NCBI GenBank assembly: GCA_016281915.1
Contig: JAEEJO010000023.1
Span: forward strand, 1 to 34,757
Direction: 5' to 3'
Origin: Clostridiales bacterium
GTDB taxonomy: Bacteria > Bacillota > Clostridia > Oscillospirales > UBA644
Length of the DNA stretch: 34,757 bases
Below are positions 25,036 through 33,187 of the stretch, one piece after another. Below the pieces are notes generated by a model that had not been told where the DNA came from, ran no database searches, and saw only the letters and a list, made by a program, of their open reading frames with translations. The translations under genes were made by a program, and so were the position numbers. How positions within the stretch are numbered: the first letter of the stretch is position 1; every line of letters starts with the position of its first letter.

Positions 25036-26331
25036 ATGGACAGAATAATATTGGAAAACCGTCTTAATTCCCCCGTACGTGAGGAAAGGCTTGAGGCGGC
25101 AAAAGAGCTCGGTAAATTGATATCATCCCGAGAGATAGTTCCCGCGGAGGGACAAAACGATGTCAACAACCATATCCATACCACGTTTTCCTTCTCTCCT
25201 TACTCACCGTCTGCCGCCGCTTATTTCGGCTTTATGGCAGGTCTTTCAACAGTCGGAATTATGGACCACGACAGCGTAGGCGGCTGCGAGGAATTTGTCG
25301 AGGCAACAAAGTATATCGGCGTAGCGTCGACGTGCGGTGCAGAGTGCCGCGTAAGTGTGAAAAACTCGCCGTTTGAAGGCAAAAAGATCAATAATCCCGA
25401 TCAGCTTTCGGTTATTTACTGCTCTCTTCACGGCATACCTCATACTCAGTTCAAAAAAGTTGCGGATTATTTCCGTCCCATTACCGCCGCAAGAAATGAA
25501 CGCAACAGAAAAATGACCGATAATCTTAACGCCCTTCTTGCTCCGTTCGAAATCACGGTCGATTTTGATAAAGATATCGTTCCTCTGTCCGAGCTGAAAA
25601 ACGGCGGAAGCATAACGGAACGTCATATACTTTTTGCGGTAAGCAAAAAGATCATTGAAAAATTCGGCAAAGGCGAAAAAACCGTTGATTTCCTTAAAAA
25701 CAGTCTGAAATACAACGTTTCTTCTAAAATTGAAGGGTACCTTTGCGATCCTGAAAACAAATGCTATGAATACGATCTTTTAGGCGTTCTTAAAAGCGAT
25801 GTTACAAGATTTTATATCGATGCAAACGAAGACGAATGCCCCGACGTCAGCAAGATAGTCAGCCTCGCAAATGAAACCGGCTCCATCATGGCATATCCTT
25901 ATCTCGGAGATATAACAAACAGTGTTACGGGCGACAAACGCGCTCAGAAATTCGAAGACGATTTTCTTGAAGATCTTATTGCATGGCTTAAACGCACCGG
26001 TTTTAATGCCATAACGTATATGCCGTCAAGAAATACTATCGATCAGCTTCGCCGTCTGCGCTCGCTGTGCGATAAATACGGCTTTTTCCAGATAAGCGGC
26101 GAAGATATAAATACTCCGAGACAGAATTTTATCTGCATGGCGCAGAGGTCTCCCGAATTCACAAATCTTCAGGACGCAGCGTGGGCTCTTATAGGACATG
26201 AAGCCGCAGCTACCAAAAATATAGAGCGCAGCTTCGTTTCCGAAAAAACGGACCTTGCCCTGCCGTATCTGGGCGACAGAATAGCATTTTATGCTGCGAT
26301 CGGAAAAAACACCGTTGAAAAGAGGCAGTAA
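25036..26331 (+). CDS. PHP-domain phosphoesterase
   Basis: The 431-aa protein carries the metal-binding motifs of the PHP superfamily: NNHIHTTFSFSPYSP (His46, His48), GIMDHDSVGG (Asp77, His78), AECRV (Glu103), and later ISGEDINTPRQ in place of the usual C-terminal DxH. It should be a di- or trimetal phosphoesterase; related proteins include histidinol-phosphatase-like and 5'-3' nucleotide/RNA-trimming enzymes. The ~180-residue insert between the N- and C-terminal metal motifs makes it larger than HisK/YciV-like relatives (~280 aa), and I cannot assign a substrate. AGGAG overlaps the lplA stop and lies 10 bp before the ATG. Confidence 0.8.
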   Translation: MDRIILENRLNSPVREERLEAAKELGKLISSREIVPAEGQNDVNNHIHTTFSFSPYSPSAAAYFGFMAGLSTVGIMDHDSVGGCEEFVEATKYIGVASTCGAECRVSVKNSPFEGKKINNPDQLSVIYCSLHGIPHTQFKKVADYFRPITAARNERNRKMTDNLNALLAPFEITVDFDKDIVPLSELKNGGSITERHILFAVSKKIIEKFGKGEKTVDFLKNSLKYNVSSKIEGYLCDPENKCYEYDLLGVLKSDVTRFYIDANEDECPDVSKIVSLANETGSIMAYPYLGDITNSVTGDKRAQKFEDDFLEDLIAWLKRTGFNAITYMPSRNTIDQLRRLRSLCDKYGFFQISGEDINTPRQNFICMAQRSPEFTNLQDAAWALIGHEAAATKNIERSFVSEKTDLALPYLGDRIAFYAAIGKNTVEKRQ

Positions 26332-26332
26332 C

Positions 26333-27181
26333 ATGAAGCTTACAGATATTCATATCAGAGATCCGTTTATTCTTGCCGAAAACGGAACATACTATCTTTA
26401 CGGAACCCGCGGCGCAACAGCATGGGGAACCGCTGTCGGCATAGACGTTTATACAAGCTGCGACCTTGAAACGTGGAGCGACCCCCGCGAGGTCTTCAGC
26501 GCACCGAAAGACAGGGAATGGAATGCCCATATGTGGGCGCCAGAGGTTCATAAATATAACGGCGCATACTATATGTTCGTAACCTTCAACGATCCCGTAA
26601 ACGCTACATATATTCTCAGATCGGAAAGTCCGGAAGGTCCTTTTTCGATGCACAGCGAAGGCCCTGTCACACCTAAGGACTGGGTCTGCCTTGACGGTAC
26701 GTTTTATCTGGAAAACGGACGTCCGTATATCGTTTTCTGCCACGAATGGGTACAGATAAAAAACGGTAAAATATACGCATGCGAGCTGTCTGCCGATCTT
26801 AAAAAGGCAGTCGGCGAGCCGTTCCACATTCTCACCGCATCCGAACATCCGAAAGTCAGACCGATCAGAGAGGACGCTTATGTAACAGACGGTCCTTTCA
26901 TGTTCAGATCGTCTGACGGCAAGCTTTCGATGATTTGGTCGAGCTTTGCGGAAAATGGGTATCTTGAGGCGGTCATGTGCTCCGAAAACGGAATTAAAGG
27001 ACCCTGGAAGCACTCTCCCGACCTCCTTTTCGAGCAGGACGGCGGTCACGGAATGATTTTCAGAACGTTTGAGGGCGACCTTAAATTTATCTGTCATCAG
27101 CCTAACAGCTTCCCGAACGAACGCCCCGTAATCGTTGATATCGAGGAAAGAAACGGAATTCCTGCAAGGAAAAGCAGATAA
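26333..27181 (+). CDS. Glycoside hydrolase family 43 (single domain)
   Basis: The 282-aa protein is a compact five-bladed propeller of GH43 type: HIRDPFILAENGTYYLYGT (base Asp10), HMWAPEVHKYNGAYYMFVTF, VCLDGTFYLENGRPYIVFCH (Asp121) and YVTDGPFMFRSSDGKLSMIW. In most GH43 enzymes the last motif reads EGP, with Glu as the general acid; here it is DGP (Asp186), which may mark a subfamily or altered catalysis. There is no signal peptide. Likely substrates are imported arabino-, xylo- or galacto-oligosaccharides. It starts one base after the PHP stop, with AGAGG upstream, and is the last gene of the operon. Confidence 0.85.
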   Translation: MKLTDIHIRDPFILAENGTYYLYGTRGATAWGTAVGIDVYTSCDLETWSDPREVFSAPKDREWNAHMWAPEVHKYNGAYYMFVTFNDPVNATYILRSESPEGPFSMHSEGPVTPKDWVCLDGTFYLENGRPYIVFCHEWVQIKNGKIYACELSADLKKAVGEPFHILTASEHPKVRPIREDAYVTDGPFMFRSSDGKLSMIWSSFAENGYLEAVMCSENGIKGPWKHSPDLLFEQDGGHGMIFRTFEGDLKFICHQPNSFPNERPVIVDIEERNGIPARKSR

Positions 27182-27196
27182 ATGATAAGCTTATCA

Positions 27197-27223
27197 AAAC
27201 CGCCGTATGACCGGCGGTTTTTT
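27197..27223 (+). terminator. Terminator of the 12-gene operon
   Basis: AAACCGCCG (27197-27205), loop of six, CGGCGG followed by seven T. It comes 15 bp after the GH43 stop. A separate perfect palindrome GATAAGCTTATC (27184-27195) lies between. Confidence 0.93.
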
Positions 27224-27306
27224 AGGAACATTTCAGAGTCTTTGCCGTCTAAAAAAACATAGAAACATGTTATACCTGATTTTACAAATTGTTCAGATTT
27301 CTTACA

Positions 27307-27334
27307 TTGTAATAATTATTATATATGATATAAT
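27307..27334 (+). promoter_or_regulatory. Extended -10 promoter for the transglutaminase-like gene
   Basis: TGATATAAT (27326-27334) is an extended -10 element; the best -35 is TTGTAA (27307-27312) with a 16-bp spacer. AAGGAG follows at 27344-27349. Confidence 0.6.
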
Positions 27335-27363
27335 AATTCAGTTAAGGAGTTGTTGAAATATAT

Positions 27364-29907
27364 ATGCACGGAATATCGGATCTCAGACGCCAGCTTTTAA
27401 AATCAATATTTCTTGCGGCTGTCTTTGTATGTATCATATGTTCTTTTTCACTGCAGGCCTTTGCGGAAATTGAGCAGTTCACATTTGAAATGACCGAAGA
27501 ACCGGTCTATATAGATGTCAAAACTACTGAAGAGATAGTTGATTTTTACGAAAATGCCACTACCTCAGATCTTCTTTCCGAAAAAACGAACACATACATA
27601 AAAAGAAATATCGTCGTTCAGGAAAGTGCTCAGCCTGTCGAAAGAGATGTTATCGTCCATACGTTCAGGCTTTCCGATGTTACCGAAACCGATATCAGTT
27701 CAGCGCAGGACACACTGAACTCCATAATGGAAGAGGTCTTTCTTGAGATAACGTCAAGCCTCGGCAGAAAATACGTCTCCACGCAGGTTTATCTATACGG
27801 CGCAAGCTGCAGCATGAACTATGATTCCGAAACCGGCAACGTATCAGAACTGTTTCTTCACGTCGCTCTCGTAGTAGGCGAGGGTGTTGGCGAGATCAAC
27901 AATATCATTGAAAACTATGTCCGTCCCGCCGCAGATCAATGGCGAGATCTTCCAGCCGTAAAGCAGATCATCGAACTCAATAAATTTATTCTTGACGGAC
28001 GTTTCAGCTACGACATGTCCTTGACGCAAAGAAAAAGCACTTATGCGTTTATTCGCGACGGAAAAGGCGTTTGCGAGGAATATGCCGGTCTTACGTCTCT
28101 TTTCCTTGACGAACTCGGCTTTGAAAACGTTCTTGTCCGCGGCTATTCAAAAGAAACAACCGAACTTGAAGAACACGTCTGGAATCTTGTGAATATAGAC
28201 GGCAAATGGTACCATCTTGATATACTCTGGAACGGTCCTGTTGACGAAAACGGAAATCATACGCAGGTAACAACAGACTATCTTCTCAAATCAACCTCCA
28301 CGGTCAAAGCAAATCACCTTGCATATTCAATTTACTATCCCTATACCGAGCTTGCAAGATCAGACTGCGATATCTCGGCATATCTCCTTCCAGAAACACC
28401 ACCCGAGCCTGAAGAACCGGAAGTTGTGATCACTCCCGAGATGGAGCTTAAGGAGGCAAGAGATGCTCTCGCTGCAGCGATAGATGCCGCTTATGATATA
28501 GTATACAGAAATTATTATATGTATACCGCTTCATCAGTTGATAAGATCATGCCTTATTATACCGATGCAAAAACGGTTTACGATAACCCCTCGGCAACAC
28601 TTGAAGAGATCAGAAACCAGACCAATACTCTCACATTTGCTACTCAGAACTATGCCGAAGAATTTGTGCCTGCCGATAAAACGTCTCTTTACAGATATCT
28701 GAGTCAGGCATACGGCGTGCTTCTTTATGATTACGAATTATACGATCGCGCAACCGTAGAAGCGCTTATTGAACCTTACGAGGCGGCTGTTGAGGTCTAC
28801 CAGAACGAATATGCCACGCAATACGAGGTAGACAAAGCAAGAAACAATCTCAGAACATACGTTAAACAGCTCGTCCTCCTCGAACCTGAAAATCCCGACG
28901 AACCCGTTGAAACCACACCGACGGCTCCTTCAGAGATACGTCCCGAGGATTTAAGAATTATTCCAAATCTTCCCTTTATTCCGTCCACGCGCGAAGATAG
29001 CGAAAACTCTGAAGAATACGGAGAGCAAACCTCCGAGGTTTTACCGGAAGAAAACCCCGAAGAAAACCCCTCCGAAACCGATCTCACTGTTCCTCAGACA
29101 GAAAACCCCAATATTACGGATACAACAACCCCCGAACACGGTGAATCACCCGAAACCAATCCAGAAAACGGCGAGGAAACAACAGACCCTTCTTCCGAGC
29201 ATCCTCAGCCCGAAGACCCTGAGATGTATGACACTCCCGAAATCCCGGATACTCCGGTATTTCCCGAACCTGTTCCGCAGAAATCATTTTCATTCGATGA
29301 TTTTATGAGAAGCGACGTTCCGATCTATATCCTTATCGCGCTTGTGGCTCTCGGCGGAATCATTTACCTTGTGGTATCGAGAGTTCGCAGAAACAATGAA
29401 GAAGAAAATGAAGCGTATTTTGAATATGAATTCGATGACGATGATGATACAGACGATTATACGTCTGATGACGTCGTTTCTGATGACGGTTCTTCCAAAG
29501 AAAAAACCGACGAAGCAGGCGATACTGCAGAAAACGCCGATTTGACGGATGAGGAAAAAACATCGAAATCGTATGAAACTGACGCTGCCGCAGAACCTCA
29601 GGGTGAAGATGAAAAGCAGAATGAAACATCTTCCGATGATAAATTAGATGCTCTGCCCGAAGATGTGACCGAAGGAACGGTCGAAAACGCCAAAAACGGC
29701 GAAGAAGAGACAGAACAGAAAAGTGGTAATACCGAAGAATCATCTGCCGAAACCGCCGCAGAGGTAACTTCCGAGCAGGCAGCAAAAGCCGATATCGAGG
29801 CATCGCAGCCTGAAGCGGCTTCCGAAGAAAAAACGAACGAAGAAGAATCGACAACTCAGCCCGAAAACGAGACAGCGGCTGCAAAAACAGAAAAGGACGC
29901 AGAATAA
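27364..29907 (+). CDS. Membrane-anchored transglutaminase-like protein with FIVAR-like repeats and acidic tail
   Basis: The 847-aa protein has a signal peptide (LLKSIFLAAVFVCIICSFSL, cleavage near AFA-E at 34/35). A transglutaminase core follows at ~195-340 with the Cys-His-Asp triad: GKGVCEEYAG (Cys237), EEHVWNLVNI (His271), WYHLDILWN (Asp286). Two helical FIVAR-like repeats (~360-435 and ~440-515) precede a Pro/Glu/Thr-rich stalk (~520-640, with repeated ENPEENP-type tracts) and a membrane helix (~652-675, IYILIALVALGGIIYLVV) ending in RVRRNN. The last ~170 residues are extremely Glu/Asp/Ala-rich and would face the cytoplasm. The core may act as a protease or crosslinker on wall peptides; this is inferred. 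The ATG lies 14 bp from AAGGAG, a long spacing, but no other in-frame start exists. The stop overlaps deoD. Confidence 0.75.
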   Translation: MHGISDLRRQLLKSIFLAAVFVCIICSFSLQAFAEIEQFTFEMTEEPVYIDVKTTEEIVDFYENATTSDLLSEKTNTYIKRNIVVQESAQPVERDVIVHTFRLSDVTETDISSAQDTLNSIMEEVFLEITSSLGRKYVSTQVYLYGASCSMNYDSETGNVSELFLHVALVVGEGVGEINNIIENYVRPAADQWRDLPAVKQIIELNKFILDGRFSYDMSLTQRKSTYAFIRDGKGVCEEYAGLTSLFLDELGFENVLVRGYSKETTELEEHVWNLVNIDGKWYHLDILWNGPVDENGNHTQVTTDYLLKSTSTVKANHLAYSIYYPYTELARSDCDISAYLLPETPPEPEEPEVVITPEMELKEARDALAAAIDAAYDIVYRNYYMYTASSVDKIMPYYTDAKTVYDNPSATLEEIRNQTNTLTFATQNYAEEFVPADKTSLYRYLSQAYGVLLYDYELYDRATVEALIEPYEAAVEVYQNEYATQYEVDKARNNLRTYVKQLVLLEPENPDEPVETTPTAPSEIRPEDLRIIPNLPFIPSTREDSENSEEYGEQTSEVLPEENPEENPSETDLTVPQTENPNITDTTTPEHGESPETNPENGEETTDPSSEHPQPEDPEMYDTPEIPDTPVFPEPVPQKSFSFDDFMRSDVPIYILIALVALGGIIYLVVSRVRRNNEEENEAYFEYEFDDDDDTDDYTSDDVVSDDGSSKEKTDEAGDTAENADLTDEEKTSKSYETDAAAEPQGEDEKQNETSSDDKLDALPEDVTEGTVENAKNGEEETEQKSGNTEESSAETAAEVTSEQAAKADIEASQPEAASEEKTNEEESTTQPENETAAAKTEKDAE

Positions 29908-30632
29908 TGAGCGAAAACAGAGTTAATATAAGCACTCCCCATATTCCCGCACCGCCTGTTCCTTTTGCAAAAACAGTTCTTATGCCGGGAGATCCTCTCA
30001 GAAGCGAATATATGGCTAAGAAATACCTGGAAAATCCTGTTCTTGTAAACAACGTAAGAGGAGTTCAGGGCTATACTGGAACGTATAAGGGAGAACCGGT
30101 CTCCATTATGGCAAGCGGCATGGGAGCGCCGTCAATAGGAATATACAGTTATGAACTGTTCTCCTTTTTCGGCGTTGAAAACATTATCCGCATCGGTTCA
30201 ATGGGAGCGTATACAAAAAATCTCTCACTTCGTCAGATAGTTATCGCGCTCTCCGCTTCTACGGATTCCGCTTTTATCTCACAGTATGACCTGCCCGGAA
30301 CCTTTGCGCCTACTGCTGACTGGTCCCTTCTCAAAAAAGCTGCGGATCTTGCGGAGGCTGAAAAAATGAAATACGCCGTAGGGTCTGTTCTGACAAGCGA
30401 CCGTTTTTACAATGATGATTCCGAAGCGTATAAAAAATGGGCTAAAATGGGCATATTAGGCGTAGAAATGGAAACGGCAGCCTTGTATTCCGTTGCCGCG
30501 CGCCTCGGTAAGAAGGCGCTGTCCATACTTACGGTATCAGATAACCTTGAAACGGGCATGGAACTTTCATCTGCAGAACGTCAGACCTCGTTTGACGAGA
30601 TGGTAATTCTCGCACTCGGACTTATAAAATAA
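29907..30632 (+). CDS. deoD: Purine-nucleoside phosphorylase, DeoD type
   Basis: The 241-aa hexameric-type phosphorylase splits purine (deoxy)nucleosides with phosphate to base and (deoxy)ribose-1-phosphate in salvage. Motifs: AKTVLMPGDPLRSEYMAKKY (phosphate-binding GDPLR), NNVRGVQGYTGTYKGEPVSI, MASGMGAPSIGIYSYELF, IRIGSMGAY, GVEMETAALYSVAARLGKKA and LTVSDN with the catalytic Asp. Length is as expected (~235). The ATG overlaps the TAA of the upstream gene (TAATG), so it depends on that promoter. Confidence 0.96.
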   Translation: MSENRVNISTPHIPAPPVPFAKTVLMPGDPLRSEYMAKKYLENPVLVNNVRGVQGYTGTYKGEPVSIMASGMGAPSIGIYSYELFSFFGVENIIRIGSMGAYTKNLSLRQIVIALSASTDSAFISQYDLPGTFAPTADWSLLKKAADLAEAEKMKYAVGSVLTSDRFYNDDSEAYKKWAKMGILGVEMETAALYSVAARLGKKALSILTVSDNLETGMELSSAERQTSFDEMVILALGLIK

Positions 30633-30658
30633 AAAAGCGGCTTTATGCCGCTTTTTTC
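30631..30658. terminator. Bidirectional terminator between deoD and the AI-2E genes
   Basis: AAAAAAGCGGC (30631-30641), 5-nt loop, GCCGCTTTTTT (30647-30657). A and T tracts on both sides serve the converging plus- and minus-strand genes; the A tract overlaps the deoD stop. Confidence 0.95.
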
Positions 30659-30674
30659 TTAAATTATTATCAGG

Positions 30675-31811
30675 TTACTGCTCCGCTTTTTCTTCTGTTT
30701 CTTTACCGGCTCTTTTCGATACCGCTTCTTTGATGATCTTGTAAATAACACTTGAAGTAGGTACGGCAACAAGCATTCCGAAAAGGCTTCCGAGCCCTCC
30801 GCCTATAAACAGCGCAACAAAAGTGATCCAGATGGGTATATCCGTCTTGCGAACAGTCAGCCTCGGAGAGATGAGGTGCTCGTTTAACTGCTGAAGAACG
30901 ATTATCATAATAATAAACCACAGCGCATTTATAGGCTTGCCTATAAGCAGTATGAATGCGGAGGGTATTGCTCCTATAAACGGACCGAAGAACGGGATAA
31001 CGTTTGTGATTGCTATTATCGTTGAGATCAGTATTGCGTACGGCAGACCTATTACGGTCATGCAGATAAAGCACAAAACGCCTACTATCAACGCGTCAAG
31101 AAGTCTCTGACCGAGGTAATCCCCGAAAACGTCCGATGCTATTCCCATTATTTCCGATGTTTTTACCGCTGCCTTTTCGGGAACAAAAGCGTATAGACAA
31201 CGCCTGCACTGTTTGAGCAGCAGATCTTTGCTTGCAAGCATGTAAACAGACATTGCAAAGCCCATCAGAACGTTTATTACGGTCGAAGCTACGCCGCCTG
31301 CGGCTGCAAAGATCTCGGGTATCGATTTGATAAAGTTTTCGGGAAGCTTTTCAAGTAAATCCATTACAAACTTCCGCACGGAATCGGCAATTGAAATATT
31401 AAGCCCGAGAGTTTTTTCCAGCCATTCGGCAATGGAGGTGAAGTTGTCGATATACACGTTTCTGTTGTTGTAAAGATTTACAACGCTTGAAATAAGCTGA
31501 GGCACTATCAAACCGAAAAGAAGCGCCGCAATAGCGAGAAAGACAATATATACCGTTATTGTTGCCAACGCCTTCACGGCTTTCGGGTGCGGCTTTTTTG
31601 CCTTTCTGAAGAGCTTTTCGAAAATCCGTACAAAAAAGCAGAACGGCCTGTTAAGCAAAAATGCTATGCAGAATCCTATGGCGATCGGAGTAACGATTCC
31701 CCAGATGAACGAGAATACTCCGGATATCTTGTTAATGTTAAGTATGATCGCAACAAGAAATACGGCAAAAGTTATGGCGAGAAGGATGCTTCTCAACAGT
31801 TTTTTATCCAT
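30675..31811 (-). CDS. AI-2E family transporter (second of a tandem pair)
   Basis: The 378-aa membrane protein belongs to the AI-2 exporter/PerM superfamily: an N-terminal pair of helices (LLRSILLAITFAVFLVAIIL, IVTPIAIGFCIAFLLNRPFC), a hydrophilic helical insert (~120-180) and a C-terminal bundle with VLMGFAMSVYMLASKD, ITNVIPFFGPFIGAIPSAFI, IVLQQLNEHLISPRL and FIGGGLGSLFGMLVAVPTS. Members export small signals or organic ions, or act as Na+/H+ antiporters; the substrate here is unknown. The start overlaps the end of the upstream paralogue by 8 bp. Confidence 0.88.
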   Translation of the reverse strand: MDKKLLRSILLAITFAVFLVAIILNINKISGVFSFIWGIVTPIAIGFCIAFLLNRPFCFFVRIFEKLFRKAKKPHPKAVKALATITVYIVFLAIAALLFGLIVPQLISSVVNLYNNRNVYIDNFTSIAEWLEKTLGLNISIADSVRKFVMDLLEKLPENFIKSIPEIFAAAGGVASTVINVLMGFAMSVYMLASKDLLLKQCRRCLYAFVPEKAAVKTSEIMGIASDVFGDYLGQRLLDALIVGVLCFICMTVIGLPYAILISTIIAITNVIPFFGPFIGAIPSAFILLIGKPINALWFIIMIIVLQQLNEHLISPRLTVRKTDIPIWITFVALFIGGGLGSLFGMLVAVPTSSVIYKIIKEAVSKRAGKETEEKAEQ

Positions 31812-33066
31812 CCTGTTTTTCTGCCTCCTTCGTTAGGAGCTGCTTTTTCTGCAGCCTTTCCGCAACAGCCTTGCTGAGAAGCTTGTAGATTACCGCGATA
31901 ATCGGCACTCCGAATAAAATTCCCGGAACTCCGGCGATTCCTCCGCCTATCAGTATCGCAACCATTACCCACCATGCGGGCATACCGATCGAATCACCGA
32001 CTATTTTCGGGCCGATAAGGTTTCCGTCTATCTGTTGAAGAACTATAATGAAAACGGTAAACCATACCGCCTGCATAGGATCGACAACAAGCAGCAGGAA
32101 TATAGAAGGGATAGCGCCTATGAAAGGACCGAAAAACGGTATGATGTTCGTGACCCCGACAACGACCGAAATAAGAAGAGTATACTGGAATTGAAATACC
32201 GTCATGCCAAGGAAGCAAAGAATTCCTACAATAAATGCTTCTAAAAGTCTTCCGGTGACGAAATTGCTGAACATATCGTTGCTTATCCGCAAAACCTCAT
32301 ATGTTTTGTCAGCCAGTTTTTTCGGTGCAAAGGCATTGAATATTCTTTTCAGCTGCTTTATAAGCGAATCCTTGCTTGCAAGCATATATACCGACATTAC
32401 GAAACCCAGAATAGCATTCATAAGAGAAGATGCTACGGATTTTGTGAAGTCAAAAAGATCCGGAATCATGCCGGAGATCGTTTCAGGCAGGGTTTCAAAC
32501 AGCTCCGCGGTCTTTTGAGAAAGATAGTCCGAAAGCGGTACGCTTTCAACTTCCAGCACGTCCGTAAGCTGTTCTCCGTCAACTTTCGGCGCGGAAAGAG
32601 AAAGATTAAAAGGAAGCCATTTTTCTAAATCGGTAAGCAGTTTGTTGAGGTTTTTGCTGTATTGCTCGAAATTTGAGGTGATCTGTGTAACGCTGCTCGT
32701 TATTTCAGGAATGACAAGCGATAAAAGAAGAGCGACGATGGCGATAAACAGAATATAGACAGTCAGCAGAGCAAGGGCTTTTTTCAGCATCAAAAGCCTT
32801 GCCTTCGATTTCTCGGAACGTTCTTTCTTCTGCTTTTTATTCTTATTGCCCGTCTTCTTTCTGACAGGCTCGGTATATATCCTGACAAAGAACATATACG
32901 GTCTGTTGAGAACAAAAGCAATAACGAAACCTAAGAATATCGGTGAGAGCAGCCCAAGAAACCATCCTGCCGCGCCGAGTATCCATTCTATATTTATAAT
33001 TACCGCAACAAGCAATACGCTGTATGCGATTATAAGAAGAATATCTTTAAAAAATTTTTTGTCCAT
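31804..33066 (-). CDS. AI-2E family transporter (first of a tandem pair)
   Basis: The 420-aa paralogue shares the family signatures with its neighbour (AILGFVMSVYMLASKDSLIK, VTNIIPFFGPFIGAIPSIFL, IVLQQIDGNLIGPKIVGDSI, IGGGIAGVPGILFGVPIIAV). It differs by a basic cytoplasmic loop (RKKTGNKNKKQKKERSEKSK) and a longer extracytoplasmic insert (~150-215). I chose ATG 33066 (MDKKFFKDIL), with GAAGG 8 bp upstream; a TTG six bases earlier is in frame. The pair probably arose by tandem duplication and may form a hetero-oligomer. Confidence 0.88.
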   Translation of the reverse strand: MDKKFFKDILLIIAYSVLLVAVIINIEWILGAAGWFLGLLSPIFLGFVIAFVLNRPYMFFVRIYTEPVRKKTGNKNKKQKKERSEKSKARLLMLKKALALLTVYILFIAIVALLLSLVIPEITSSVTQITSNFEQYSKNLNKLLTDLEKWLPFNLSLSAPKVDGEQLTDVLEVESVPLSDYLSQKTAELFETLPETISGMIPDLFDFTKSVASSLMNAILGFVMSVYMLASKDSLIKQLKRIFNAFAPKKLADKTYEVLRISNDMFSNFVTGRLLEAFIVGILCFLGMTVFQFQYTLLISVVVGVTNIIPFFGPFIGAIPSIFLLLVVDPMQAVWFTVFIIVLQQIDGNLIGPKIVGDSIGMPAWWVMVAILIGGGIAGVPGILFGVPIIAVIYKLLSKAVAERLQKKQLLTKEAEKQDG

Positions 33067-33085
33067 AAACAAAACCTTCTTATAT

Positions 33086-33097
33086 TTCCGTTCGGAA
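33086..33097. promoter_or_regulatory. Palindrome TTCCGTTCGGAA in the AI-2E leader
   Basis: TTCCG-TT-CGGAA lies about 20 bp past the presumed transcription start of the AI-2E operon and 20 bp before its first codon. The position suits a repressor operator. Its core CCGAACGGAA (minus strand) also occurs at 3996-4005 near the TetR gene. Confidence 0.45.
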
Positions 33098-33120
33098 TAT
33101 ATAAATACCTTACCTTATAA

Positions 33121-33149
33121 ATTATAGCATAAATAAGTTTTAATGTCAA
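33121..33149 (-). promoter_or_regulatory. Consensus promoter of the AI-2E operon
   Basis: On the minus strand TTGACA (33144-33149), 17 bp, TATAAT (33121-33126), about 55 bp before the first AI-2E start codon. Confidence 0.85.
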
Positions 33150-33187
33150 TTGAAACGCCTGAAAAAAATCAAGAGGAAAATAAAAAA

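Noticed and set aside
26210..27097. Minus-strand 295-aa frame
   Set aside because: It is antisense to the PHP and GH43 genes, whose motifs are clear; the translation resembles no family.
27184..27195. Perfect palindrome GATAAGCTTATC as an operator
   Set aside because: It sits between a stop codon and a terminator, far from a promoter; probably part of the 3' end or chance.
29360..30052. Minus-strand 230-aa Arg/Phe/Leu-rich frame
   Set aside because: It is created by the Glu/Asp-rich coding bias of the acidic tail on the other strand.
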